From an uncultured Prevotellaceae bacterium (lineage in GTDB: Bacteria; Bacteroidota; Bacteroidia; Bacteroidales; Bacteroidaceae), in the NCBI GenBank assembly GCA_946188345.1, contig CAMHUI010000016.1:1-54526 (forward strand): DNA of 54,526 nt. The letters run 5' to 3'. Within the stretch, counting starts at the first letter, position 1. Every line of letters starts with the position of its first letter. Position numbers and translations under genes: made by a program. Of this stretch, positions 26,865 to 35,118 are shown piece by piece. Under the pieces are notes generated by a model. That model was not told the DNA's origin and did no database searches. It worked only from the letters and a program-made list of their open reading frames with translations.

Positions 26865-28116
26865 ACTTCTTGAATACTACACAAGCATTGTGGCCGCCGA
26901 AGCCGAAGGTGTTGCTGATGGCAGCCCTGACGGTGCGCTTCTGTGCCTTGTTGAATGTGAAGTTGAGTTTGTAGTCTATTTCCGGGTCGTCGTCGCCCTC
27001 TTCATGATTGATGGTAGGCGGCACGATGTCGTTCTTCACAGAGAGTACTGCGACCATGGCCTCCACGGCACCGGCAGCACCCAGCATGTGGCCCGTCATT
27101 GATTTCGTCGACGAGATGTTGAGTTTGTAGGCAGCATCGCCGAAGACTTCCTTGATGGCTTTGGCCTCTGAGATGTCGCCGACGTGTGTCGACGTGCCAT
27201 GAACGTTGATATAGTCTACATCCTCTGGCTTGAGGTTGGCGTCGTCGAGTGCGTTTTGCATGACGAGCTTGGCTCCAAGTCCTTCTGGATGGCTTGCTGT
27301 GATGTGATAGGCGTCGGCGCTCATGCCTTCGCCCACCATCTCTGCATAGATTTTTGCTCCGCGAGCTTTGGCGTGCTCCAGCTCTTCAAGAATCAGGCAT
27401 CCGGCACCTTCTGCCATGATGAATCCGTCGCGCGAGGCGCTAAAGGGGCGGCTGGCATGCTCGGGGTCGTCGTTGCGGGTCGAGAGGGCGTGCATGGCGT
27501 TGAATCCGCCTACGCCACACTCTGTGACGGCGGCCTCGGCACCTCCGGTGACCATGATGTTGGCCTTACCCAGGCGAATCAGGTTGAACGCGTCGGCCAC
27601 GGCGTTGCTCGACGAGGCGCAGGCGCTGGTCGTCGTATAGTTGGGGCCGTGGAAGCCGAAGTGGATAGAGATGTGTCCGCTGGCAATGTCGGCAATCATC
27701 TTGGGAATAAAGAATGGCGAGAACTTAGGTCCCTTTTCGTGGTTCACTCCATAGTTCATCACTTCTTCCTCGAAGGTCTTGATGCCTCCGATACCCACTC
27801 CAAAGACTACTCCGATGCGGTTTTTGTCTACTTTCTCCAGGTCAATGCCTGCATCCTGCACGCCCTGCATGGCGCTGATCATGGCCAGCTGGGTGTATCT
27901 GTCAATCTTCCGCGCTTCTTTGCGGTCGATGTAGGCATTCACATCGAGATCTTTTACCTCGCAAGCGAATTGTGTCTTAAAGTTAGTAGTGTCGAAATGA
28001 GTGATGGGGGCTGCTCCGCTTTTTCCTTCTATCAGGGCCTTCCAAGTTTCTTCAGGGTTGTTTCCCAATGGTGTCACGGCACCGAGTCCTGTAACTACAA
28101 CTCTCTTTAATTCCAT
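26854..28116 (-). CDS. fabF: Beta-ketoacyl-ACP synthase II
   Basis: FabF elongates fatty acids by condensing malonyl-ACP with acyl-ACP. The 420-residue thiolase-fold enzyme has the nucleophile Cys in TTTSACASSSNAVADAF, and the catalytic histidines in VHGTSTHVGD and SMTGHMLGAAGAVEA. The start MELKRVVVTGLGAVTPLG is the conserved family N-terminus; an upstream in-frame start would run through the intergenic hairpin. It lies 69 bases after acpP, separated by a 12-bp-stem hairpin, and overlaps rnc. Confidence 0.97.
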   Translation of the reverse strand: MELKRVVVTGLGAVTPLGNNPEETWKALIEGKSGAAPITHFDTTNFKTQFACEVKDLDVNAYIDRKEARKIDRYTQLAMISAMQGVQDAGIDLEKVDKNRIGVVFGVGIGGIKTFEEEVMNYGVNHEKGPKFSPFFIPKMIADIASGHISIHFGFHGPNYTTTSACASSSNAVADAFNLIRLGKANIMVTGGAEAAVTECGVGGFNAMHALSTRNDDPEHASRPFSASRDGFIMAEGAGCLILEELEHAKARGAKIYAEMVGEGMSADAYHITASHPEGLGAKLVMQNALDDANLKPEDVDYINVHGTSTHVGDISEAKAIKEVFGDAAYKLNISSTKSMTGHMLGAAGAVEAMVAVLSVKNDIVPPTINHEEGDDDPEIDYKLNFTFNKAQKRTVRAAISNTFGFGGHNACVVFKKYAE

Positions 28117-28149
28117 TATGTTATTTGATGACTTTTTAGAAAAGTGAAT

Positions 28150-28178
28150 GTCAGGTGTTGGGAGTTCCAACACCTGAC
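28150..28178 (-). promoter_or_regulatory. Perfect 12-bp-stem hairpin between acpP and fabF
   Basis: GTCAGGTGTTGG (28150-28161) and CCAACACCTGAC (28167-28178) form a perfect stem with a 5-base loop in the acpP-fabF mRNA. There is no T-run after it on the minus strand, so a partial terminator, RNA-processing site or 3' stabiliser for acpP mRNA is more likely than a full terminator. Confidence 0.75.
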
Positions 28179-28185
28179 GTTCTCA

Positions 28186-28422
28186 TTATTTTACGTGTGC
28201 TTCAATGTAGTCAATAGCATCACCGACGGTTGCAATCGTCTCAGCATCGCTGTCGGGAATTTCGATATTGAATTCGTTCTCGAAGTTCATGATGAGCTCT
28301 ACTGTGTCAAGAGAGTCTGCACCGAGGTCGTTGGTGAAATTGGCTTCACGCTTCACTTCTGATTCTTCAACACCAAGTTTGTCTACGATAAGTGCTACAA
28401 CTTTACTTTCAATTTCTGACAT
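28186..28422 (-). CDS. acpP: Acyl carrier protein
   Basis: This 78-residue acidic four-helix protein carries growing acyl chains on a phosphopantetheine arm. The attachment site is the Ser of [13 protein letters not shown] (about residue 38). Length and the ending [11 protein letters not shown] are typical. It heads the acpP-fabF-rnc unit and has its own promoter with a leader of about 115 nt. Confidence 0.98.
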   Translation of the reverse strand: MSEIESKVVALIVDKLGVEESEVKREANFTNDLGADSLDTVELIMNFENEFNIEIPDSDAETIATVGDAIDYIEAHVK

Positions 28423-28543
28423 AATACTTTGTTTTTAAATGTTTAATATAAATGTTAATTATTAATATAGCGCACTCACACTTAAGCCACAAATTCCCTA
28501 AGGAAAATGAGCTCAAAAAGTGATTTTGTTCCAAAGTCGGGTG

Positions 28544-28575
28544 CAAAGGAACGAATTTTCTTTCAATTATGCAAA
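28544..28575 (-). promoter_or_regulatory. Promoter of acpP
   Basis: On the minus strand a -33 TTTG (28575-28572) and a -7 box TTCCTTTG (28551-28544, one base off TAnnTTTG) are exactly 20 bases apart. Confidence 0.55.
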
Positions 28576-28584
28576 TATTTGGAC

Positions 28585-28621
28585 TAAAAAAGCACTTTTC
28601 TTGCACATTCACAGTGCTTTT
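28585..28621 (-). terminator. Terminator after the histidine phosphatase gene
   Basis: On the minus strand AAAAGCACT (28621-28613) pairs with AGTGCTTTT (28596-28588), and the 3' side continues in T. It lies just upstream of the acpP promoter. Confidence 0.7.
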
Positions 28622-28660
28622 GTGCAATTTTTTCATTGAATAATTATAAGATTTTAACTA

Positions 28661-30346
28661 TTACTGGCGGAATAGTATGGGGATGTTGTATCGGCAGCGG
28701 ATGGTTTTTCCTTCTTGTCGGCCGGGTTTCCACTTGGGCATCATCTTAACGAGGCGGAGGGCTTCCTTGTCGAGGAGCGGATGAAGGGAATGTTTAACGC
28801 TGACATCGCTGAGGCTGCCGTCGGGTTCGACGATGAACGAGACGATGACGCGGCCCTCCACGGCTTCTTCTGTGTTTGAGGGATATTGCAGGTTCTCGTT
28901 GATGAAATTCATCAGCGCCCCGTTGCCGCCAGGGAAGGACGGCATCTCAGTCACGACATCATAAATTTTGTCCCCTTTCTCAGAGCCTGTCACCAGCAAG
29001 GGCTGTTCTTCCGACTGCGGCGCTTCTCTTTCCCAAGTTGAAATCGGTTTCCGCTGCTGCCATTCTTCCAGCTTATTCAGGTAGTACTGGCGCACGTCGT
29101 CCCAGCGGTAGTAGGGGCCTTCGGCGGGTGTCAGCGGCAGGGTGGCCTCGTTCTCGTTGAGGAGGACTTTGACAAGGATAGGAGCTTGGGAAGGATTAGA
29201 AAGTTTAGACCGTTTAGTATAGAACACCAGCTGGATGTTGGCTGCCATGGGGAAGATGCGATAGTCAACCCATTGGTCGGCCACTTTGGCGAGGTTGGTG
29301 ATGCCCTTGTCAAGTCCGTTGAGTCCGAGCAGGCTGGCCAGTGGCATCACCATCGTCTCGTGGCCGTAGCGCAGGGTGGCGCAGGGCCGCTGGAGGGCGA
29401 GGCAGGAGTCGGCCTCGTGGATGATGTTTCGCAGGAGGTTGCGCTGTGTGAACGGCTGTTGGCCGCCATTGCGGGGGTTAGGGCCGTAGGCAAGATACCA
29501 CCAGATGTTCTCCTGTTCCCACAGCTGGCAGAGTTCGTCGGTGGTGAAGAGGGGATAGAGCGAGAGCTCATGGCGTATCTCAGAGTTCTGCACGATGCCC
29601 GCCAGGTGGTATAGTTTATAATATAGATCGCGCGCGTTGACATGCTCTTTGATATAATCCTCCGATGAGAAGAGGGCCGACATGAGTCGTTGGGGCCGCA
29701 CATGCTCATCCTCCCAGCGCTCGTAGACGAGTTTCGTGAGTGGGTTCATCTTCTGGGCGAAGAGGGCAGAGTCCTGCTGGTTCATGTAGTACATGTCGTG
29801 TTGGCTGGCATCGTGGCTGATGCGCAGCCGGGGGTTCTGCCGGATGAGTTCCTGCAGGGCGTTTTCCATGGAGAGGATGCAACGGATGACGACGGTAGAG
29901 CGGGCATCGACATGGGCTGTGTCGCTGAACACCTCGGGGAAGCGCTCATACATGCGTCGGGCTATCTGTCGGTGCTGCTGTGCGCCGAGCGGTGTCAGCT
30001 CGCCCAGACGCCCGTCGGCCTCACGCTGCATCTTGCGGATGTTCGCCAATGTGGTGCGGCCGAGGTCGGTGAGCACGCCGTATCGCTCGGCTGCTGAAAG
30101 GACGTCGATGGGGTACTGATAGTCTTTCGGATCGATAAGATAGCGCGACCCGTGGCGGCCGTAGTGGCTGATATAGACGGGCTTATAACCCGCAGGAGCT
30201 GGCGTCAGCCGCTGTTGGGTGGGGCCGGGGTAGGCCAGATAGTTATTGGCCGAGAGGGTCACGTTGTTCCTGATTTCTTCGAAAGGCGACTGCGCCCAGG
30301 CATGAAGGCTCGCAACCAACAGCAGCAATAAAAATTTCTTTTTCAT
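28661..30346 (-). CDS. Histidine acid phosphatase (MINPP/phytase-like) fused to a TonB C-terminal domain
   Basis: The 561-residue exported protein has a signal peptide (cleavage near AWAQ, residue 19). A branch-2 histidine phosphatase domain follows: RHGSR at residues 64-68 with His65 as nucleophile, and a His-Glu proton-donor motif in RYGHETMVMPL near residue 328. It resembles multiple inositol-polyphosphate phosphatases. From about residue 455 the sequence becomes a Bacteroidetes-type TonB C-terminal domain (PSFPGGNGALMNFINENLQY, GRVIVSFIVEPDGS, LDKEALRLVKMMPKWKPG). The TonB membrane anchor and proline linker are missing. The phosphatase part should release phosphate from phytate or other phosphoesters in the periplasm; the role of the TonB part is unknown. 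It is preceded by an AT-rich orphan and by the stub of a second copy of its own N-terminus. Confidence 0.88.
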   Translation of the reverse strand: MKKKFLLLLLVASLHAWAQSPFEEIRNNVTLSANNYLAYPGPTQQRLTPAPAGYKPVYISHYGRHGSRYLIDPKDYQYPIDVLSAAERYGVLTDLGRTTLANIRKMQREADGRLGELTPLGAQQHRQIARRMYERFPEVFSDTAHVDARSTVVIRCILSMENALQELIRQNPRLRISHDASQHDMYYMNQQDSALFAQKMNPLTKLVYERWEDEHVRPQRLMSALFSSEDYIKEHVNARDLYYKLYHLAGIVQNSEIRHELSLYPLFTTDELCQLWEQENIWWYLAYGPNPRNGGQQPFTQRNLLRNIIHEADSCLALQRPCATLRYGHETMVMPLASLLGLNGLDKGITNLAKVADQWVDYRIFPMAANIQLVFYTKRSKLSNPSQAPILVKVLLNENEATLPLTPAEGPYYRWDDVRQYYLNKLEEWQQRKPISTWEREAPQSEEQPLLVTGSEKGDKIYDVVTEMPSFPGGNGALMNFINENLQYPSNTEEAVEGRVIVSFIVEPDGSLSDVSVKHSLHPLLDKEALRLVKMMPKWKPGRQEGKTIRCRYNIPILFRQ

Positions 30347-30388
30347 CTATTAAAAACGTGGTTTAAGGGGGGAAACCGCAGTTCGCAT

Positions 30389-30883
30389 TTAATATATAGT
30401 TACAGGAACATCCCATGCGACATTAGCCATAATTTCATAGCCATTCGGAATTTCTGCCTTAGATCCACAGATAAAGCAAGCAGGCCAAACGACCAAAGCA
30501 CAAAGCACTACGGATAAGGCTGTGCGGTTCTTTCCTGTAATATAAATGTCGCCATTTGTCAGTGGAATAATTTCTCCATTAGGGCCAATGATTTCAGAAA
30601 TATTAATACCTAAACGTCCCTTTGTTCCCCACCAAGAAGACTTTTTTGCTTCGTATACTATACCATTTACCAAAGTGCCATAAGGGATAGCGGTTTCACC
30701 CTCTACATTAATGTCGCGAGAAACTCGAAAAACAACTTTTTGTCCTTTTTCAACTTCTGCTGCTTTTGTTGGTGTTACAATTCGCAATGGTACAGGTGTT
30801 CCTCCTTTAATAGTTACTTCTTTTTGTGCAAACATCATGGATGGTATAAAGCACAATGCAAAGCCGATAAGAAATCTTTTCAT
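30389..30883 (-). CDS. Exported conserved hypothetical protein
   Basis: This 164-residue protein has a clear signal peptide (cleavage near MFAQ, residue 20), a beta-rich middle (KGGTPVPLRIV, GQKVVFRVSRDI, YGTLVNGIVYEAKKS) and a hydrophobic segment near residues 120-138 (LSVVLCALVVWPACFICG) containing two Cys. I do not recognise a named domain. Base composition is visibly more AT-rich than both neighbours. It lies between the intact phosphatase gene (42-base gap) and the stub of a second phosphatase gene, so it may have arrived with that rearrangement. Confidence 0.7.
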   Translation of the reverse strand: MKRFLIGFALCFIPSMMFAQKEVTIKGGTPVPLRIVTPTKAAEVEKGQKVVFRVSRDINVEGETAIPYGTLVNGIVYEAKKSSWWGTKGRLGINISEIIGPNGEIIPLTNGDIYITGKNRTALSVVLCALVVWPACFICGSKAEIPNGYEIMANVAWDVPVTIY

Positions 30884-30938
30884 AAAAATAGATAATTATA
30901 AGTTAAAAAAGATTGTATTAAAAAATGTCGAATAAGTA

Positions 30939-31046
30939 TTATTGAAAATCTTCTAAACCTCTGATTTCTTCGAAAGACGACTGCGCTCCGGCCGTCAGGG
31001 TCAGGCATAGCAGAGCCGATAAAAGCCAAGGTCTTGTCTGTTTCAT
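30939..31046 (-). pseudogene. N-terminal stub of a second histidine phosphatase gene
   Basis: The minus strand encodes 35 codons: a signal peptide ending in GAQ, then SSFEEIR, after which it departs (GLEDFQ) and stops. The intact phosphatase gene has AQSPFEEIR at the same place, and the DNA over that stretch is nearly identical (CTTTCGAAGAAATCAG in both). The signal peptides themselves differ, so this is the remains of a paralogue rather than a simple recent copy. A -7 box sits directly before its ATG. It could still be translated as a 35-residue peptide. Confidence 0.72.
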
Positions 31047-31051
31047 GGGGA

Positions 31052-31059
31052 CAAAGGTA
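31052..31059 (-). promoter_or_regulatory. -7 box before the phosphatase stub and orphan
   Basis: Minus-strand TACCTTTG, ending 5 bases before the ATG at 31046. It probably drives the stub, the orphan and the intact phosphatase gene; the stub's transcript would have almost no leader. Confidence 0.5.
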
Positions 31060-31122
31060 GGAATTAAAAGTGAAAAAGTAAAAAAAGAAGGAATGAAAAT
31101 AGCAGTTTGGATGTTTTTTTAA

Positions 31123-31130
31123 TACCTTTG
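31123..31130 (+). promoter_or_regulatory. -7 box of the alpha/beta hydrolase gene
   Basis: TACCTTTG fits TAnnTTTG, with a leader of about 45 nt. It is divergent from the box at 31052-31059. Confidence 0.5.
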
Positions 31131-31179
31131 CATCATCCAAGTATAAGAAACAAGAAAGAAGCATCACTCAAAAAGAAGC

Positions 31180-32316
31180 ATGAAAAGGCATATCATTCTA
31201 TCGCTGTTGTGGCTGCTTACCGCCCTGCCGGCGGTTGCGCAGGGACTCTCAAAAGCCGACGCCGAGGCCTTCCGCCTTCAGTTGCAAGCCGAATGGAAGG
31301 CCGGCAAGCGGGTTGAATACCAGTCGCTCTGGCAGGACAACCTTACAGAAGTGCGCGGTCTTCAGATGCCCATCTGGAAGGCCGTCTACGGCGATGCGCC
31401 TGCCGATGGGCGCAGCCTGTGGATATCCCTTCACGGCGGTGGGGCTACTCATCCCAAGGTGAACGACCAGCAGTGGCAGAACCAGAAGCACCTTTATCGG
31501 CCGGCCGAGGGTGTGTATGTAGCGCCGCGGGCTCCCTATAACGACTGGAACATGTGGTGCAAGGCCGGTCTCGACGGGCTCTATGCGCAGCTCATCGAGA
31601 TGAGTGTGGCCTTCCTCAACGTGAACCCCGACAAGGTCTACCTGATGGGTTATTCTGCCGGTGGCGACGGTGTCTGGCGCATGGCACCCCGCATGGCCGA
31701 TGTGTGGGCCGCAGCCTCGATGATGGCAGGCCACCCGGGCGATGTCAGCCTGCTGAACCTGCGCAACACACCCTTCATGATCTGGTGCGGCGCCGCCGAT
31801 GCTGCCTACGACCGCAACCGCCTCGATGCCGAGCGCGGCGTACAGATGGACTCGCTCCGACAAGCCGACCCGGATGGCTACATCCACGAAACCCACATCA
31901 TGCAGGGCATGGGACACTGGATGCTCCGTGCCGACACGCTGGCCCTTCCCTGGATGGCGCAATATCGGCGCAACCCCTATCCACGCACCATCGTATGGCA
32001 GCAGGAGGAAGTCCTGCGCCCACACTTCTACTGGCTCTCGGCGCCGAAAGACCAACTGAAGCGCGGACAGCGAGTGAGACTCACGTGCCAAGACAATGCT
32101 ATCGACATCAGCGAGTGCACCTACACCTCGCTCACAATCTGGCTTAACGACGAGCTTGCAGACCTCGACCGCAAGGTCACCATCAGCTATCAGGGCCGGA
32201 CACTCTTCTCGGGCAAGCTGCAGCGTACCCGGGAGAACATGCAGCAAAGTCTCAGCGAGCGGAATGACCTCAGCTATATCTTCCCTGCCAAGGTCACCGT
32301 CACACTGCCGAAATAG
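31180..32316 (+). CDS. Exported alpha/beta hydrolase (esterase-like)
   Basis: This 378-residue protein has a signal peptide (cleavage near AVAQ, residue 21) and an alpha/beta-hydrolase core. The nucleophile Ser159 is in the elbow GYSAGG, an oxyanion HGGG-like motif is in LHGGGATHP, and His246 in GMGHWM is the likely catalytic His. An acidic partner probably lies near AADAAYD. A C-terminal beta-sandwich-like part (about residues 290-378) follows. The build resembles PHB-depolymerase/feruloyl-esterase-type proteins of Bacteroidetes; the substrate is not determined. It is transcribed alone from a divergent promoter region. Confidence 0.8.
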   Translation: MKRHIILSLLWLLTALPAVAQGLSKADAEAFRLQLQAEWKAGKRVEYQSLWQDNLTEVRGLQMPIWKAVYGDAPADGRSLWISLHGGGATHPKVNDQQWQNQKHLYRPAEGVYVAPRAPYNDWNMWCKAGLDGLYAQLIEMSVAFLNVNPDKVYLMGYSAGGDGVWRMAPRMADVWAAASMMAGHPGDVSLLNLRNTPFMIWCGAADAAYDRNRLDAERGVQMDSLRQADPDGYIHETHIMQGMGHWMLRADTLALPWMAQYRRNPYPRTIVWQQEEVLRPHFYWLSAPKDQLKRGQRVRLTCQDNAIDISECTYTSLTIWLNDELADLDRKVTISYQGRTLFSGKLQRTRENMQQSLSERNDLSYIFPAKVTVTLPK

Positions 32317-32364
32317 CCGTCTGCCAAAAGAGTATAAGTTAGTCACTTCATGGTGGGGAAGCTT

Positions 32365-32787
32365 TGAAAATAATTGACAAAAATCCCGTTTTATGCCCCA
32401 AAGAATGCCATCTTTTGAAAAATTTTTTCCCTCGGTCGCAAATAACGCAGCCATGAGCCATCAGACGCAACCCGTTGAAAGTGAGACAGATAGCGTTTTC
32501 GGCCTTGATAACCACCGACAAACCGACCAACACAGCCGACCTTTCGGACAGCGAAAAGCAAGCTTTCGTTCAGACTTTAGGTACAAAAGTCATGACGATA
32601 AGTAAGAAATCGTGATGCGATTTCTAAGAAATCATCGGGCGAATCGGTACAAAAGTCCTCACGATTTGTACCAAAAGTCTTTGGGAATGGCAAAAACTCC
32701 TTGGAAGGTTAGCCGGAAAGGTCCGGAATTTTTGCTGGAACGAGGATTTTCCATGACAGGATTTTTCGGGCAAAAATCTTGACAAAA
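32365..32787. repeat. 423-bp dispersed intergenic repeat, copy 2
   Basis: Second copy of the element at 848-1270, same orientation and exactly the same length, with similarity fading at both ends. The stems AGAAATCG/CGATTTCT and GGTACAAA/TTTGTACC are unchanged, while the loop of the second is altered. It lies in the 629-bp gap before the head-GIN lipoprotein gene; the rest of the gap shows no gene. Confidence 0.88.
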
Positions 32788-32945
32788 TGAGTCATTGGTG
32801 AAGAGGATTTTTGACCAAGGAAATGGCATGACAGCAGTACGCGGAATCTTTTTTTTATAAATAATTCAACTTTTTCTGTCACAAAAACGTCTTTTCAGTG
32901 TACTATAGATAGAAGTCCAACAATTTTAAACCCATTTATAGCCCT

Positions 32946-33761
32946 ATGAAAAAAGAACTCCTCACCATTGGCGTCAGCCTGCTGGCAGTCCTGACCGCCG
33001 TAGCCTGCAACAGCCAATCAGCCGTCAGCGACGACGAAACCACCAATGTCCATCTCTACGAGAGCACGGATGCTTCTCAGCGGAAGCCGCTCAACGTGAA
33101 AGACTTCAACGCCATCAAGTGCGGCGGTGTGGTAGACATCCACTTCACCCAGGCTGCCGACTATGCGGCCTCTGTCGACGACCCCGACGATGTGCTGAAG
33201 AGTTGCTACGTAAGCAGCTACCAGCTCATCATCCAGACCAAGAACAAGAAAGGCAATGTGCGCCGGCCGCAGCTCTTTCTATCCGCACCAAGCCTCAGAG
33301 AACTCAATATCTCGGGTGTCAGCACCTTCACGACGGACTCCCTGAACACGGGCGACATCAAGCTCAACCTCTCTGGCGTGTGCAAGGTCAACTTCGATGT
33401 CATCTACTGCAACCGCTACGCGAGCAACGAGTCGGGAGTGTCGAAGGTGAAAGGCCTCATCAAGGCCAAGGAGGTGGAACTGAACTGCTCAGGCGTTGCG
33501 AAAAACGAACTTGAGATTCGTGCCGGCGAGCTATCCGTGGAAAGCAGTGGGGCATCGAAGTTAAACGTGCAGTTCCGTGGCAACAGCGTCGATATCCACA
33601 ACTCCGGCACCTCGAATCTCAATATCAACGTAGACTGCGACCGCTTGCGGGCTGTCAACAACGGCGTGGCAAAGCTCATCATCAGCGGTACGGCCGACGA
33701 TACGAAGATTGACGGCAGCGGAGTGTCGCGCGTCGACGTCAGCAACCTGAACAAGTTCTAA
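32946..33761 (+). CDS. Head GIN domain (DUF2807) lipoprotein
   Basis: This 271-residue lipoprotein has a lipobox (LTAVAC, Cys21). The rest is a right-handed beta-helix-like DUF2807 fold: KDFNAIKCGGVVDIHFTQ at the start, then repeated short strands each ending in a Ser-Gly turn (ISGVSTF, LSGVCKV, ESGVSKV, CSGVAKN, SSGASKL, NSGTSNL, GSGVSRV). Such proteins are abundant in Bacteroidetes envelopes, often beside ECF sigma factors, with unknown function. First of a three-gene unit: the sigma gene follows after 33 bases. Confidence 0.9.
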   Translation: MKKELLTIGVSLLAVLTAVACNSQSAVSDDETTNVHLYESTDASQRKPLNVKDFNAIKCGGVVDIHFTQAADYAASVDDPDDVLKSCYVSSYQLIIQTKNKKGNVRRPQLFLSAPSLRELNISGVSTFTTDSLNTGDIKLNLSGVCKVNFDVIYCNRYASNESGVSKVKGLIKAKEVELNCSGVAKNELEIRAGELSVESSGASKLNVQFRGNSVDIHNSGTSNLNINVDCDRLRAVNNGVAKLIISGTADDTKIDGSGVSRVDVSNLNKF

Positions 33762-33794
33762 GCTTTTCACTCTCACTTTCTGTTTTCCACTTCC

Positions 33795-34547
33795 ATGACC
33801 CGCCAGCAATTCGAGGAAGAAGTCCTCGGCATACGCCCCAGGCTTCTGGCCATTGCCACCCGCATCACGGGAGCAGGCGATGCCGAAGACATCGTGCAAG
33901 ACGCGATGCTGAAGCTATGGCTCATGCACGACCGTCTCGACGACGACTTCGAGGCGCTGGCTGTCGTAACCGTCAGAAATCTCTCTCTAAATAATCTCCG
34001 TCGGCTTCGGCCACAGGAATCCCTCGCCGAAGCCGACATCCTTTACAGCGACACCCCAGAAGCCTCCATCGACGAAGAGCGCTTGGAGCGCGTATATACC
34101 ATCATCGGCCAGTTGCCCGAACACCAGCGACAGCTGCTCGAGCTGCGCCTGACCGAAGGAATGGACTACAACGCCATTGCCCGGCGCACAGGAACGAAAC
34201 CCTCGGCCGTGAGACAGACCGTCAGCCGCACCTACCGCTTCATCCGGCGACAATACCGCACCTTCGCAGCTGCCGTCATCCTGCTGATAGGCTTTACCAT
34301 CACCCTCCGGCTCTATAACAGCTATCTGCTCCGTCAGGAGTATGGAGGCAGCTATATTGTCGTCAACGGCCAACGCATCGACAACCTGCGGCAGATACGT
34401 TCGCAGATAGAGCAGACCCTTGCCCAGGCCACCACCATCGAACAGGCTGCCAGCGAGACCATGCTGATGGATGAGGCTACCGACAACGTGCTCAGCAACA
34501 TCGACGACCCGCAGGAACGACAGCGGATGCGCGAACTCTTACAATAA
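33795..34547 (+). CDS. ECF sigma factor with C-terminal membrane anchor and extracytoplasmic tail
   Basis: The 250-residue protein starts as an ECF sigma-70 factor: region 2 (about residues 15-55, AGDAEDIVQDAMLKLW) and region 4 (about 110-158, LPEHQRQLLELRLTEGMDYNAIARR split over the helix-turn-helix). Directly after region 4 comes a hydrophobic helix (about residues 160-178, FAAAVILLIGFTITLRLY), then about 70 mostly polar residues that would lie outside the membrane (GGSYIVVNGQRIDNL, then helical). Soluble ECF factors normally end after region 4. The tail resembles the extracytoplasmic part of membrane regulators, so the protein may combine sigma and anti-sigma-like functions. Context: head-GIN lipoprotein before, DUF5024-like gene after (22 bases). 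Confidence 0.87.
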   Translation: MTRQQFEEEVLGIRPRLLAIATRITGAGDAEDIVQDAMLKLWLMHDRLDDDFEALAVVTVRNLSLNNLRRLRPQESLAEADILYSDTPEASIDEERLERVYTIIGQLPEHQRQLLELRLTEGMDYNAIARRTGTKPSAVRQTVSRTYRFIRRQYRTFAAAVILLIGFTITLRLYNSYLLRQEYGGSYIVVNGQRIDNLRQIRSQIEQTLAQATTIEQAASETMLMDEATDNVLSNIDDPQERQRMRELLQ

Positions 34548-34569
34548 ACACAAGGAAAGGAACAAGTAT

Positions 34570-34968
34570 ATGAAGAAGACCATTTTGACACTCATAGTCT
34601 GTCTGCTGGCCGCCATCCCGGCTGCTGCACAGAACCGGATAGACCGCCTTGTGGAGAAATACTCCACCGTAGGCTCCTCGCAGTTCACCAGTGTCGTGAA
34701 GCGCAATCCCCAGACCCGGCAAGTGGAGAAGGTCGTGAAAGTGCTCAAGATAAACCAAGGAAAGGTGAAGGAGTTGCGCGAAGCCTTTATGGAGGAGTCG
34801 TCGACAGGCACCTTCCGCGAGAAGAAGGAAGACGGCCAGACCACGCTGTTGCTCACCGTTGAGACACCGCAAGCCGTGCGCATCTATATGCTCGAATACG
34901 GCAGCCATCCGGGGCTCACACAAACCAAGACAACCATCATCGTCAAGATGACCAGTCAAAAGGAGTGA
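34570..34968 (+). CDS. DUF5024-like small exported protein
   Basis: This 132-residue protein has a signal peptide (cleavage near AAAQ, residue 18) and a basic alpha/beta domain (IDRLVEKYSTVGSSQFTSVV, then RQVEKVVKVLKI). It resembles the DUF5024 family of Bacteroidales. The start is ATG 34570, which gives a proper signal peptide; the reading frame is open further upstream but into the sigma gene. Last gene of the head-GIN / sigma unit, so it is probably part of the same envelope response. Function unknown. Confidence 0.78.
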   Translation: MKKTILTLIVCLLAAIPAAAQNRIDRLVEKYSTVGSSQFTSVVKRNPQTRQVEKVVKVLKINQGKVKELREAFMEESSTGTFREKKEDGQTTLLLTVETPQAVRIYMLEYGSHPGLTQTKTTIIVKMTSQKE

Positions 34969-35020
34969 AGTCATCGGCACCTTCATTCCAGACCTTCCAT
35001 ATACATATAGATAATAGAAA

Positions 35021-35096
35021 ACCAATTCCACTCATCCTACGAATCAAAGGACTGCGGAAGAAGCCTTGCCGCCTTCGTAGGATGAGTGGAATTGGT
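35021..35096. terminator. Very long hairpin (23-bp perfect stem)
   Basis: Positions 35021-35043 and 35074-35096 are perfectly complementary over 23 bases; the 30-base loop has GCGG/CCGC and AAGG/CCTT complementarity. On the minus strand the stem is followed by TTTTCTATTATC, so it can terminate the rpoN-to-aldo/keto-reductase operon, whose last stop is at 35119. The stem is far longer than a typical terminator. Confidence 0.75.
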
Positions 35097-35118
35097 GGTT
35101 GTTAGTATAGCGCCTCTT

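Noticed and set aside
31052..31130. Insertion sequence or phage remnant around the phosphatase stub
   Set aside because: No transposase, integrase, terminal inverted repeats or target duplications are visible; a recombination between tandem paralogues explains the stub better.
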